Shown one piece after another: positions 1-7,855 of a stretch of DNA of 45,284 nucleotides. Origin of the DNA: Candidatus Onthocola gallistercoris (GTDB lineage: Bacteria > Bacillota > Clostridia > Lachnospirales > Lachnospiraceae); assembly GCA_018715345.1 (NCBI GenBank), contig DVLT01000038.1, forward strand, positions 71,614 through 116,897, written 5' to 3'. The notes below the pieces were generated by a model. The model was not told the origin of the DNA and ran no database searches. It was given only the letters and a program-made list of their open reading frames with translations. The position numbers and the translations under genes were made by a program. Every line of letters begins with the position of its first letter. Positions within the stretch are counted from its first letter, which is position 1.

Positions 1-1976
1 GTATCTATCGGGGGATCGAAAAAATTTCCGTGGATAAAGTGGAAAAGGATTATATCAAGATCGAATATGCGGGCGGCGGAAATCTTTACATTCTGGCGAC
101 TCAGCTGGACATGATCCGTAAATACGCCGGGTCGGATGCAAAACGCCCGAAACTGAACCGGCTGGGCGGCCAGGAATGGAAAAAGACAAAGACCCGGGTA
201 CGGGGCGCAGTAAAAGATCTGGCGGAAGATCTCATCAAATTGTATGCGGTCCGCCAGTCACGGGAAGGTTTTGCATATAGTCAAGATACCATCTGGCAGC
301 ATGAATTTGAGGAAGCTTTTCCCTATGAGGAGACAGACGATCAGCTGGCAGCGATAGAAGCAACGAAAAAGGATATGGAAAGCCCGAAGATCATGGATCG
401 TCTATTGTGCGGAGACGTGGGTTTTGGCAAAACAGAAGTGGCGATCCGGGCGGCGTTCAAAGCTGTTCAGGACGGTAAACAGGTGGTGCTGCTCGTGCCC
501 ACGACCATCCTGGCCCAGCAGCATTTTCGGACATTCAAAAAGCGGATGGAAAATTATCCGGTGACGGTAGGTGTGCTTTCCCGATTTCGGACAAGGGCTC
601 AGCAGGCGGAGACATTGCGCGAATTGAAACGGGGGATGGTGGATATCCTGATCGGAACCCACCGGGTGCTGTCAAAAGATGTGGTGTTTAAAGATCTGGG
701 GCTGCTCATCGTGGATGAAGAGCAGCGCTTTGGCGTTGCCCATAAAGAAAAGATCAAAAAAATGCGGGAAAATATAGATGTACTGACATTGACGGCCACG
801 CCCATCCCCCGGACGCTCCATATGAGTCTGGTGGGCATCCGGGACATGAGTGTATTGAGCGAAGCCCCCACAGATCGTCTGCCGATCCAGACTTATGTGA
901 TGGAATTTAATGAAGAGATGATCCGGGAAGCGATCCTGCGGGAGACCGGACGGGGCGGACAGGTTTACTATGTCTTTAACCGGGTAAAAGGTATCGTGGA
1001 GATGACTTCTCTGATCAGTAAGCTGGTGCCGGATGTGGAAGTGGCTTTTGCCCACGGTCAGATGAGTGAAAGGGAATTGGAAAAGGTCATGTACCGTTTT
1101 ATAAACGGAGAGATCGATGTGCTCGTCTCCACCACCATCATAGAAACGGGCCTGGACATATCCAATGTGAATACCATGCTGATCCATGATGCGGATAAAC
1201 TGGGCCTTTCCCAGCTTTATCAGCTCCGGGGCCGGGTGGGCCGTTCTTCCAGGACTTCCTATGCGTATTTGTTATACAGAAGGAATACGGTGCTTCGGGA
1301 AGTGGCGGAAAAACGGCTGGCGGCCATACGCGAATTTACAGAGCTGGGCTCCGGCTTCAAGATCGCCATGCGGGATCTGGAGATCCGGGGGGCGGGGAAT
1401 CTCCTCGGACAGCAGCAAAGCGGTCACATGGAAGCAGTGGGCTATGATCTGTACTGTAAGATGTTAAATGAAGCCGTCATGAAACTGAAAGGTGAGAAAG
1501 TGGATGAAGATACATTTGAGACGGTGATCGAGTTGGATGTGGATGCCTTTATCCCGGCCTCCTATATCCGTAATGAATTTCAGAAACTGGAGATTTACCG
1601 GCGTATCGCAGCCATTGGCAATGAGGAAGAATATGATGAGATGGTGGATGAGCTGACAGACCGTTTTGGCGAACTGCCCCGATCTGCCTTAAACCTTTTG
1701 GAGATCGCCCTGATAAAAGCCCAGGCACATGAAGCTCAGATCGTGGAATTGTCCTGTAAAAACAAAGAGACGAAGATCACCATGTATGAACGGGCAGATG
1801 TGGATGTCACGAAGATTCCGGAACTGTTGGATAAATACAGAAACCGGATGCGTTTCCGCCCGGGAGACAACCCGTACTTTTTATTGAAGATGGGAAAAGA
1901 GGACTTGGCAGACTTGATCAAATGTGAAAAAAATGTGATAAACGATGTAAAAGCATTGATTCAAAAAGATAAATAA
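1..1976 (+). CDS. mfd: Transcription-repair coupling factor Mfd, C-terminal part (5' end outside window)
   Basis: Mfd is an ATP-driven DNA translocase that removes RNA polymerase stalled at lesions and recruits UvrA. The reading frame is open from base 3 and runs in from upstream, so the gene is cut by the window edge; 657 residues are visible of a family usually near 1,150. The visible part starts at the end of the CarD-like RNA polymerase-interaction domain (IYRGIEKI, then KDYIKIEYAGGGNLYI). It continues into the SF2 motor with Walker A GDVGFGKTE, the DEEQRF box, TATPIPRT and the motif VI sequence QLRGRVGRS. The C-terminal TRCF/D7 domain closes the protein. A GTG at base 30 is in frame but internal. 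The stop is followed by a 52-base gap and a PrsA-like gene. Identity is very secure; only the start lies outside the window. Confidence 0.97.
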   Translation, partial: IYRGIEKISVDKVEKDYIKIEYAGGGNLYILATQLDMIRKYAGSDAKRPKLNRLGGQEWKKTKTRVRGAVKDLAEDLIKLYAVRQSREGFAYSQDTIWQHEFEEAFPYEETDDQLAAIEATKKDMESPKIMDRLLCGDVGFGKTEVAIRAAFKAVQDGKQVVLLVPTTILAQQHFRTFKKRMENYPVTVGVLSRFRTRAQQAETLRELKRGMVDILIGTHRVLSKDVVFKDLGLLIVDEEQRFGVAHKEKIKKMRENIDVLTLTATPIPRTLHMSLVGIRDMSVLSEAPTDRLPIQTYVMEFNEEMIREAILRETGRGGQVYYVFNRVKGIVEMTSLISKLVPDVEVAFAHGQMSERELEKVMYRFINGEIDVLVSTTIIETGLDISNVNTMLIHDADKLGLSQLYQLRGRVGRSSRTSYAYLLYRRNTVLREVAEKRLAAIREFTELGSGFKIAMRDLEIRGAGNLLGQQQSGHMEAVGYDLYCKMLNEAVMKLKGEKVDEDTFETVIELDVDAFIPASYIRNEFQKLEIYRRIAAIGNEEEYDEMVDELTDRFGELPRSALNLLEIALIKAQAHEAQIVELSCKNKETKITMYERADVDVTKIPELLDKYRNRMRFRPGDNPYFLLKMGKEDLADLIKCEKNVINDVKALIQKDK

Positions 1977-2028
1977 ACTATAATAAACAGATGATATCCA
2001 ATAATCTTTTAGGAGGAATTAAAGGGAA

Positions 2029-3204
2029 ATGAACAGAAAAATGAAGAAAGTCCTTTCTATGGGTACAGCCTGTGTTTTGGCAGTATCATTGATGACAGGC
2101 TGCAGTAGCGGACAGAGCGCCAGCGCGGATCCTGCCATTACCATGGAGGGAAGAAACGTATCCATGGGAGAGGCCCTTTTATATACGGAAGTTATGAAGA
2201 GCCAGTATGAAAGTTATTACGGCGATCAGATATGGGATATGGAGGTCTCCGACGGCGTCACATTTGGCCAGTCTGTGAAAGATGGCGTGACGGAAGATCT
2301 GGTGAAGATGAATTATCTGGCAAGCCTTGCGGAACAGTATGATGTGTCGGTTTCCGATGAGGAAAAGGCCAACTATGATACGTATGTATCCAATTTTAAA
2401 CAGAATCTGGGAGAGGATGTTATCTCTGAGAATAATATCACGGACGATGATATACGCAATCTGATCGAGATGAACGCGATCTCCAATACGGTATATCAGA
2501 AGATCATCAATGAGATGACAGTGGAACTGACCGATGAAGAGACCGAGAATGCCCGCTGCATCAAGGTTCAGCATATCCTTATTCCGACAACTGAAACGAC
2601 GAAGGAAGATGAGAACGGCGACACGGTGGATATGACCGATGAAGAGATCACCGCTTATAAAGAGCAGCAGTATGCCACAGCGGAGGAAGTGCTCCAGAAG
2701 GCCCAGGCCGGCGAAGACTTCAAGACTCTGGCTGATGAATACAGTTCAGAGAACGCCGGTTTTGAATTTTCCTTTGACCGGAACGGCTACAGCTATTCAC
2801 AGCAGTCCAGCATGGTAGAACCGTTCTATACGGCAGCATGGGAGCTGTCTGAAGGCGAGATCAGCGGTATCGTGGAAACAGAATACGGATACCACATCAT
2901 CAAGTGTGTTTCTGAAAACGATGAAACGGAAACTGCCCAGGCAATTTCTTCCGCTCAGTCAACGAAAAAGCAGTCTGCTGCCGATGATCAGATCCAGGCC
3001 GATATAGATGCCAAGACATACACCTTATCTGAAGCATGGAAAAATTATACGATCACATCGCCTGCAGCCGAAACAACTGCAGAAAGCGATACAACGGCGG
3101 ATTCAACAGAGACATCCGCAGACACGACAGCCGATTCATCTGCGGATACGACAGCTGAGACTACAACAGAATCGGAAACAGAATCCGAGACTGCTGCGGA
3201 ATGA
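2029..3204 (+). CDS. PrsA-like peptidylprolyl isomerase lipoprotein
   Basis: This is a predicted extracytoplasmic foldase that helps exported proteins fold at the outer face of the membrane. The 391-residue product starts with a lipoprotein signal: a basic N-terminus, a hydrophobic stretch, and the lipobox LMTGC. A SurA-like N-terminal region follows, then a parvulin/PpiC rotamase domain at about residues 180-300 (KVQHILIPT, later EYGYHIIKC). The last 45 or so residues are almost only Thr, Ser, Glu, Asp and Ala, a low-complexity tail that may span the wall. AGGAGG at 2011-2016 lies 12 bases before the ATG; a closer AAGGG lies at 2022-2026. A bidirectional terminator follows the gene. The family call is firm; whether it is the main PrsA of the cell cannot be told. 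Confidence 0.88.
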   Translation: MNRKMKKVLSMGTACVLAVSLMTGCSSGQSASADPAITMEGRNVSMGEALLYTEVMKSQYESYYGDQIWDMEVSDGVTFGQSVKDGVTEDLVKMNYLASLAEQYDVSVSDEEKANYDTYVSNFKQNLGEDVISENNITDDDIRNLIEMNAISNTVYQKIINEMTVELTDEETENARCIKVQHILIPTTETTKEDENGDTVDMTDEEITAYKEQQYATAEEVLQKAQAGEDFKTLADEYSSENAGFEFSFDRNGYSYSQQSSMVEPFYTAAWELSEGEISGIVETEYGYHIIKCVSENDETETAQAISSAQSTKKQSAADDQIQADIDAKTYTLSEAWKNYTITSPAAETTAESDTTADSTETSADTTADSSADTTAETTTESETESETAAE

Positions 3205-3256
3205 TCGATATCATACCATCATGAATAGAGCATGATGACCAACAAAATATAAAAAT

Positions 3257-3315
3257 AAAAACAGGAGGGGATCTCCCAAGTCATGCAACGACTAAAGGGA
3301 TTCCCTCCTGTTTTT
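3257..3315. terminator. Bidirectional intrinsic terminator between the PrsA-like gene and the sortase gene
   Basis: A long stem starts with AAAAACAGGAGGGGATCTCCC-like sequence on the left and ends with GGGATTCCCTCCTG followed by five T. The left arm begins with an A run, so the structure can end transcripts from both converging genes. Confidence 0.9.
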
Positions 3316-3376
3316 ATCCGTTCCAAGATCGGAGGCGCGGATGTCTCCGATGTTTATCAGCTCTTTTTTACGGATG

Positions 3377-4153
3377 TCATTTGGATGTAGCGTCTCTTTT
3401 TACGGCGATGACAGCCAGACGACCGTCCTCCTGGCTGTATTCACAGGTGGACAGGGTGATCAGCTGGTCGCCGTATTCCGGCGTGATACCTGTATCATAC
3501 AAGGACAGAGCTTGGATATTGCGCCAGTATTCCTGGAATGCTTCTTCGGAATCAAAGGAATAGGAATGGTCATAATGAAATCCTTCGTCTCCCGGGGCAG
3601 ATGCTTTGGCGAGAATGACCGCAGCGATATCATAGCTGCCCAGTTCCTTGATGGTATCAAATTGGACGACAGGATGTTCTTCGTAAAAAGAATATTCTTT
3701 ATAATTCATCAGATTCTGGAACATACTTTTGTCATTCATATTATGACCGTAGATGACCAGATTGTCATCCCTGGGATCCAGTATATTGTTTCCATCGATA
3801 AAGGGAACGCCGCCCGCATCATATTCCTTGTTGAAGTTACTGTGGAGATAGGTTTCATTATCGCCTTGGATATACATGACCGGATAGTCAATGTTCGTCC
3901 CCTCGATGGTGATCCAGCCGGCCATGTCCGTGTTCTGTTCATAAAGCTGGCTGTACCGGACAAGAATGTCATCCTGGGTCCGGGCCGGAAGGTCGGCGCT
4001 TTCATCTTCTGCTTCTGTGACGAGCAAAGATTTGACAGCATCCATATTTTGGGAGGACACATGCCGGTCATAAAAATATTTTCCAAGATATATGCCGCTG
4101 CCGATAAAGACGATCAGGGCAATGATAAAGATGATCCGTCGTATGATTTTCAA
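3377..4153 (-). CDS. srtB: Class B sortase
   Basis: This is a membrane-anchored transpeptidase of the sortase B family, expected to link a sorting-signal protein to peptidoglycan. The 258-residue product has an N-terminal hydrophobic anchor (IIFIIALIVFIGSGIYLG) and a sortase domain with the catalytic His in IYGHNM and the catalytic Cys in LSTCEYSQEDGRLAVIAVK, whose Arg completes the triad. The motif GWITIEGTNIDYPVM is typical of class B. A TTG at 4153 is preferred because GAGGTG lies six bases upstream (4160-4165); a GTG start at 4162 would use part of that site as its codon. No substrate protein with a sorting motif is encoded nearby, so the sortase is an orphan here. It faces away from ackA across a repeat-rich gap. 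Confidence 0.93.
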   Translation of the reverse strand: MKIIRRIIFIIALIVFIGSGIYLGKYFYDRHVSSQNMDAVKSLLVTEAEDESADLPARTQDDILVRYSQLYEQNTDMAGWITIEGTNIDYPVMYIQGDNETYLHSNFNKEYDAGGVPFIDGNNILDPRDDNLVIYGHNMNDKSMFQNLMNYKEYSFYEEHPVVQFDTIKELGSYDIAAVILAKASAPGDEGFHYDHSYSFDSEEAFQEYWRNIQALSLYDTGITPEYGDQLITLSTCEYSQEDGRLAVIAVKRDATSK

Positions 4154-4193
4154 ATATTTCACCTCGATTGTTCCAATTCTATTTCTTAATACA

Positions 4194-4396
4194 CCTCGCC
4201 GTGCCGCTCGTTCCGCAGTTGCTTCCCAAGCCGTGGCTTCCCAGGTATGATCCTCGCGTCAGCACGGCAGGCCGATTTCCTCGCCGTGCCGCTCGTTCGC
4301 GGCAGTTGCTTCCCAAGCCGTGGCTTTCAGGTATGATCCTCGCGTCAGCACGGCAGGCCGACTTCCTCGCCGTGCCGCTCGTTCCGCAGTTGCTCC
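4194..4396. repeat. Tandem repeat, about 2.4 copies of an 85-86 base unit
   Basis: Copies start at 4194, 4279 and 4365, each with CCTCGCCGTGCCGCTCGTT. The third copy breaks off after about 30 bases. Copies differ by small indels (for example a 2-base insertion near 4298). Each unit junction can form a hairpin from GCACGGC and GCCGTGC (4262-4289 and 4348-4375). The sequence is more GC-rich than its surroundings, and no reading frame in it has a ribosome binding site. It looks like a non-coding, structured repeat element in the gap between the divergent sortase and ackA genes. Confidence 0.85.
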
Positions 4397-4431
4397 ACTC
4401 GCTCACGGGCAGTCGCCCTATGCATCCATCT

Positions 4432-4471
4432 GTAAGACGTTTTCCGCACGCAAGCGTACAAAACGTCTTAC
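4432..4471. repeat. Perfect 12-bp inverted repeat enclosing a smaller hairpin
   Basis: GTAAGACGTTTT at 4432-4443 is matched exactly by AAAACGTCTTAC at 4460-4471. The loop holds a second small stem, ACGC-AA-GCGT. There is no T run on either side that would make it an obvious terminator. It sits next to the 85-base tandem repeats and probably belongs to the same element. Confidence 0.8.
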
Positions 4472-4484
4472 GGCTGTCTGCGCA

Positions 4485-4516
4485 CGGCTCGTTGCTTTCG
4501 CGAACATTATACCATA
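4485..4516 (-). promoter_or_regulatory. Extended -10 promoter and transcript start reading toward the sortase; shared with 21652-21683
   Basis: On the minus strand TGGTATAAT (4514-4506) is a perfect extended -10 box; no good -35 is seen. A transcript from it would begin near CGAAAGCAACGAGCCG and run through the hairpin and tandem repeats into the sortase gene, giving a leader of more than 300 bases. The same 32 bases, with two differences, occur at 21652-21683 before a glycosyltransferase gene. Confidence 0.6.
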
Positions 4517-4551
4517 ATTATTTAAAAGAGGATACTTATGGATTTAAAATG

Positions 4552-4560
4552 TGGTATACT
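4552..4560 (+). promoter_or_regulatory. ackA promoter, extended -10
   Basis: TGGTATACT, an extended -10 element, lies about 84 bases before the ackA start. No convincing -35 was found at the expected distance. Confidence 0.55.
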
Positions 4561-4643
4561 ATTACACATAAACGGGTCCAGCCTGTCAATACGGGGTATT
4601 TTGCGGAATGGGCCGGGTCTTGAGAGTTTGGGAGGTATAAAAG

Positions 4644-5840
4644 ATGAATGTACTGGTTATCAACTGCGGCAGTTCTTCGTTGAAATTTCAACTGATCCAG
4701 TCGGAAACAGAAAAGGTTATGGCTAAAGGGGTTTGCGAGCGGATCGGCATTGAAGGCAGCCGGATCGTTTACCAACCTGAGAATAGGGAAAAGATGACAA
4801 AGGAAGCGCCGATATCGGATCATACAGATGCGGTGAAGTTGGTCCTGGAATTTCTGACGGATAAAGACTGCGGTGTGATCGGATCTTTGGAAGAGATACA
4901 CGCCATTGGTCACCGGGTGGTCCATGGGGGCGAAGATTTTGAACGATCTGTGCTCATCGATGATAAGGTTATCCAGGCCATAGAAGCGTGCAGTGAGTTG
5001 GCTCCGCTGCACAATCCGGCCAACCTGATCGGTATCAATGTCTGTCGGGAATTAATGCCCAACGTGCCCATGGCGGCTGTGTTTGATACGGCGTTCCATC
5101 AGACCATGCCCCAGAAAGCCTTTTTGTATGGCCTGCCCTATGAAGCTTATACGAAAGACCGGATCCGTCGTTACGGTTTCCATGGTACATCCCACAGCTA
5201 TGTTTCCCGCCGGATCGCCCAGGTACTGGGTAAGAAACCGGAAGAGTTAAAGACGATCGTGTGCCATCTGGGTAATGGCTCCAGTATCTGCGCTGTGGAT
5301 CGGGGGAAATCTGTGGATACAAGTATGGGATTCACACCGTTGGCGGGCGTTCTCATGGGAACCCGCTGCGGCGATATCGATCCGGCTATATTGGAATATT
5401 ACGAGGAAAAAGAACAGATGGATATCCACCAGGTGATGGACGTGCTGAATAAAGAGTCGGGTGTGGCCGGCTTAAGCGGTTTCAGCAGTGATTTCCGGGA
5501 TCTGTGCGATGGGGCCGACGCGGGCAATGAGCGGTGCCGGATCGCTCTGGATACTTTCTGCTATCAAGTGGCAAAATATATCGGAAGTTATGTGGCGGCC
5601 ATGAACGGGGTGGATGTGATCGTCTTTACAGCTGGTATCGGAGAAAACAACTGCCGGGTTCGAGAAGGCGTATGTGCTTATCTTGGCTATCTTGGCGTTC
5701 ATCTGGATGAAGAAGCCAACATGAGCCGGGGAGAAGAGATCCGTATCAGTACAGCGGATTCTGCAACCCCTGTATATGTGGTGCCGACGGATGAGGAGTT
5801 GATGATCGCAAGGGAAACAGTGGCATTGGCGGCAAAATAG
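4644..5840 (+). CDS. ackA: Acetate kinase
   Basis: AckA interconverts acetyl phosphate plus ADP with acetate plus ATP in the cytoplasm, the ATP-yielding last step of acetate fermentation. The 398-residue product has the usual length and family motifs: N-terminal phosphate loop NCGSSSLKFQL, HRVVHGG, the FDTAFHQTMP segment, GFHGTSH, HLGNGSS, and the C-terminal FTAGIGEN nucleotide-binding segment. GGGAGG at 4630-4635 lies eight bases before the ATG. In many Clostridia ackA follows pta; here it stands alone downstream of a divergent repeat-filled gap and has its own extended -10 promoter. The next gene, spoIID, begins 39 bases after the stop, but it probably has separate, sporulation-linked control. 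Confidence 0.98.
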   Translation: MNVLVINCGSSSLKFQLIQSETEKVMAKGVCERIGIEGSRIVYQPENREKMTKEAPISDHTDAVKLVLEFLTDKDCGVIGSLEEIHAIGHRVVHGGEDFERSVLIDDKVIQAIEACSELAPLHNPANLIGINVCRELMPNVPMAAVFDTAFHQTMPQKAFLYGLPYEAYTKDRIRRYGFHGTSHSYVSRRIAQVLGKKPEELKTIVCHLGNGSSICAVDRGKSVDTSMGFTPLAGVLMGTRCGDIDPAILEYYEEKEQMDIHQVMDVLNKESGVAGLSGFSSDFRDLCDGADAGNERCRIALDTFCYQVAKYIGSYVAAMNGVDVIVFTAGIGENNCRVREGVCAYLGYLGVHLDEEANMSRGEEIRISTADSATPVYVVPTDEELMIARETVALAAK

Positions 5841-5879
5841 CATATATTGTAAGAAAGCGTCTGTCCGGGAGGTAGGGCT

Positions 5880-6797
5880 GTGGGCAGGAGACGGCTGCGG
5901 CTGAGAGGTATTCTGCTTTTATTCCTGTTTCTTATTCCCAGTGTGGGAACGGTGATCTATCAGAAAGAATATGGTTTTGAAACGGAAGAAAGCCCATCCG
6001 GGCAGATCGCCGTACATATTTATAACGGGCAGCAGGAAGAGCGGCTGTCTTTAGATGATTACCTGAAAGGGGTGATCGCAGCTCAGCTGCCGGCGGATGC
6101 GGCAGATGAGATGGTCAAAGCGATGGCGGTGGTAGACCGGACATATGCGGCTTATGTGGCCGGAGATCGGATGACGCTGGATGGCCAATGGCTGGGGCAG
6201 ACATGGCTGTCTGCCAAAGAACGGCAGAAAAAAGGATGGCTTGAAGAAAAATTGGATCAGGCAGTATCAGATACCAATGACTGTAAAATATACAGCGGGG
6301 AAGATCTGATACTGCCTTTGTATTTCCGGCTGAGTAATGGCCGGACCCGAAGTTTTGAAGAAGTCTGGGGACGGGAAGCTGCATGGCTGGTGCCGGTGGA
6401 TAGTTTATGGGATAAAAATGCTCCGGATTATGTTCAAACGGTGACTTATTCAGGAAAACAACTGGCCAACATACTGTCGGATTCGGATCCATCTGCATCG
6501 GAGTGGAAACAGATCACCCCTTCCATGATCCAGATCGTGGGGAAAGATGATTCCGGATATGTCCGCCAGATCCAGATCGGCGGACAGACCTATGAAGGCG
6601 AAGCGCTTCGATATTTATTGGAATTACCCTCTTCCTGTTTTGACGTCCTTGCGGAAAATGATCGTATCACTTTCACCTGCTATGGCGAAGGCCATGGAGT
6701 GGGGCTGAGTCTGTACGGGGGCAATGCCATGGCGCTGGAAGGCAAGGACTATACGGAAATCCTTTCTTATTATTTTACAGGTACGGAGATTCGCTAA
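5880..6797 (+). CDS. spoIID: SpoIID/LytB-domain sporulation protein with Gln at the catalytic Glu position
   Basis: SpoIID is a membrane-anchored lytic transglycosylase of the DMP complex that drives engulfment of the forespore. The 305-residue product has an N-terminal transmembrane segment (residues 10-27), the conserved YLKGVIAAQLPAD segment, KAMAVVDRTYA and the C-terminal GEGHGVGLSLYG signature. In B. subtilis SpoIID the catalytic residue is the Glu of ASEMP (Glu88 by my count); here the same position is Gln69, codon CAG. The GTG start is supported by GGGAGG at 5867-5872. A weak SigE-like -10 (CATATATT, 5841-5848) lies upstream without a clear -35. A SpoIIQ-like gene follows, as in other Clostridia. 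The family is certain; lytic activity is doubtful. Confidence 0.92.
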   Translation: MGRRRLRLRGILLLFLFLIPSVGTVIYQKEYGFETEESPSGQIAVHIYNGQQEERLSLDDYLKGVIAAQLPADAADEMVKAMAVVDRTYAAYVAGDRMTLDGQWLGQTWLSAKERQKKGWLEEKLDQAVSDTNDCKIYSGEDLILPLYFRLSNGRTRSFEEVWGREAAWLVPVDSLWDKNAPDYVQTVTYSGKQLANILSDSDPSASEWKQITPSMIQIVGKDDSGYVRQIQIGGQTYEGEALRYLLELPSSCFDVLAENDRITFTCYGEGHGVGLSLYGGNAMALEGKDYTEILSYYFTGTEIR

Positions 6798-6814
6798 AGT
6801 ATCTGCAAACCTGT

Positions 6815-6842
6815 GTATAAACCATAAAAAGCTGGCAAAACT
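6815..6842 (+). promoter_or_regulatory. Candidate forespore (SigF/SigG-type) promoter of the spoIIQ-like gene
   Basis: GTATA at 6815-6819 and GGCAAAACT at 6834-6842 match the SigF consensus halves (GYATA and GGNNANANT). The 14-base spacer is one base shorter than usual. The position, about 44 bases before the start codon, fits control of this gene. Confidence 0.55.
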
Positions 6843-6885
6843 ATAGCTACAGGATGATCACAGGCAAAGAAAGGATGCGAAGATT

Positions 6886-7587
6886 TTGAAGAAAAACGGA
6901 ATTTATTTGGTAATGGCATGCGCTTTGGCAGCAGTTTTGTGTATCTCAGGAATTGCCGGATACCGTTCGGGAATGCAGGAAAAGGAAGCGGCGGAAAATG
7001 CCGCAGAATTTAAAGATGTGGCTCAGGCGGACGGCGCCCAGGAGACGACAGAACCGGTGACCGAACTGGACGTTCCCTCCGAGCCAGTCAATGCAGGCGC
7101 GTCGGAGGAAACAGAGAAACATACAGAGTCTGAGGCAGTGGCAACGGAGGCCCAGACCGGAGAAACGTTTGGTGATGAAGCTCAGATGCTCTGGCCCTGC
7201 AGCGGAGAAATCCTCAAACCCTATTCCATGGACACGACCATTTATTTTGAAACACTGGATCAGTATAAATGTAATCCGGGGATGATGATCCAGGCGGATG
7301 TGAATGAAGAGTTCGTGGCTGCGTTCAGCGGTACAGTAACAGAAATCCGTGACGACAGTGAATATGGTACAGTTTTGACGGTGGACATGGGGAATGGTTA
7401 TGAAGCGATCTACGGGCAGGTAAAAGATCTGACGGTGGAAAACGGTGATCCTGTGGTGAAAGGACAGGCGCTCGGCAATGTGGCGGAGCCAACCGGCTAT
7501 TATACCCAGGAGGGCAGCCATCTGTTTTTTGAGATACGCAAAGACGGAACACCGGCGGATCCCGCCCAATGGCTGTCAGAAAGATAA
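6886..7587 (+). CDS. spoIIQ: SpoIIQ-like LytM-domain protein lacking metal ligands
   Basis: SpoIIQ is the forespore membrane protein that binds SpoIIIAH and forms the channel between forespore and mother cell. The 233-residue product has a transmembrane segment (residues 5-26), an acidic Thr/Glu-rich linker, and an M23/LytM fold from about residue 100. The zinc-ligand motifs are degenerate: the usual HxxxD region reads CNPGMMIQA, and the HxH region reads SHLFFEIR. It is therefore unlikely to be a peptidase and fits a structural SpoIIQ role, as in B. subtilis. The start is TTG with AAGGA at 6871-6875. It follows spoIID by 88 bases, has a forespore-type promoter of its own and ends at a terminator. 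Another degenerate M23 protein is possible but the neighbour argues for SpoIIQ. Confidence 0.8.
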   Translation: MKKNGIYLVMACALAAVLCISGIAGYRSGMQEKEAAENAAEFKDVAQADGAQETTEPVTELDVPSEPVNAGASEETEKHTESEAVATEAQTGETFGDEAQMLWPCSGEILKPYSMDTTIYFETLDQYKCNPGMMIQADVNEEFVAAFSGTVTEIRDDSEYGTVLTVDMGNGYEAIYGQVKDLTVENGDPVVKGQALGNVAEPTGYYTQEGSHLFFEIRKDGTPADPAQWLSER

Positions 7588-7765
7588 AAAGGGGACGAGA
7601 CACGAAAGTGTATCAAATAGCATAGGATATAGAAGCAGGCGATGATATTCGGCAGTACATATTGAAAAATATGCAGCCGATTTTAAACAACGCACTGTCC
7701 GGATACCGGTAGAAGGTCAGAAGCATGCGTTAAATAACTTCTGTCATCGACTGCTTCATATACAG

Positions 7766-7791
7766 GGGAGTGCAGAAAGCGCTCCCTTTTT
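7766..7791 (+). terminator. Intrinsic terminator after the spoIIQ-like gene
   Basis: GGGAGTGC, loop AGAAA, GCGCTCCC (one G-T pair), then TTTTT. The 178 bases between the spoIIQ-like stop and this stem hold only short inverted repeats and no gene that I can support. Confidence 0.85.
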
Positions 7792-7799
7792 CTATGGTA

Positions 7800-7827
7800 T
7801 TGAAAATAAGAAAATGTTCTGTATAAT
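7800..7827 (+). promoter_or_regulatory. SigA-type promoter of the GIY-YIG/cls unit
   Basis: TTGAAA at 7800-7805, a 16-base spacer, and a perfect TATAAT at 7822-7827. Its place rules out translation of the next gene from an in-frame ATG at 7814. Confidence 0.85.
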
Positions 7828-7855
7828 AATTAATAGGAATAACCGGGGTGAATTT

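Noticed and set aside
3341-4189. Long plus-strand frame opposite the sortase gene
   Set aside because: The minus strand encodes a complete sortase with catalytic His and Cys; the plus-strand product has no recognisable motif or ribosome site.
4194-4396. CRISPR array
   Set aside because: The unit is 85-86 bases and repeats almost in full, without unique spacers, and no cas gene is near.
4168-4623. Open frames on both strands through the 85-base repeats
   Set aside because: They only reflect the repeat, lack ribosome binding sites, and the plus-strand one runs across the ackA promoter.
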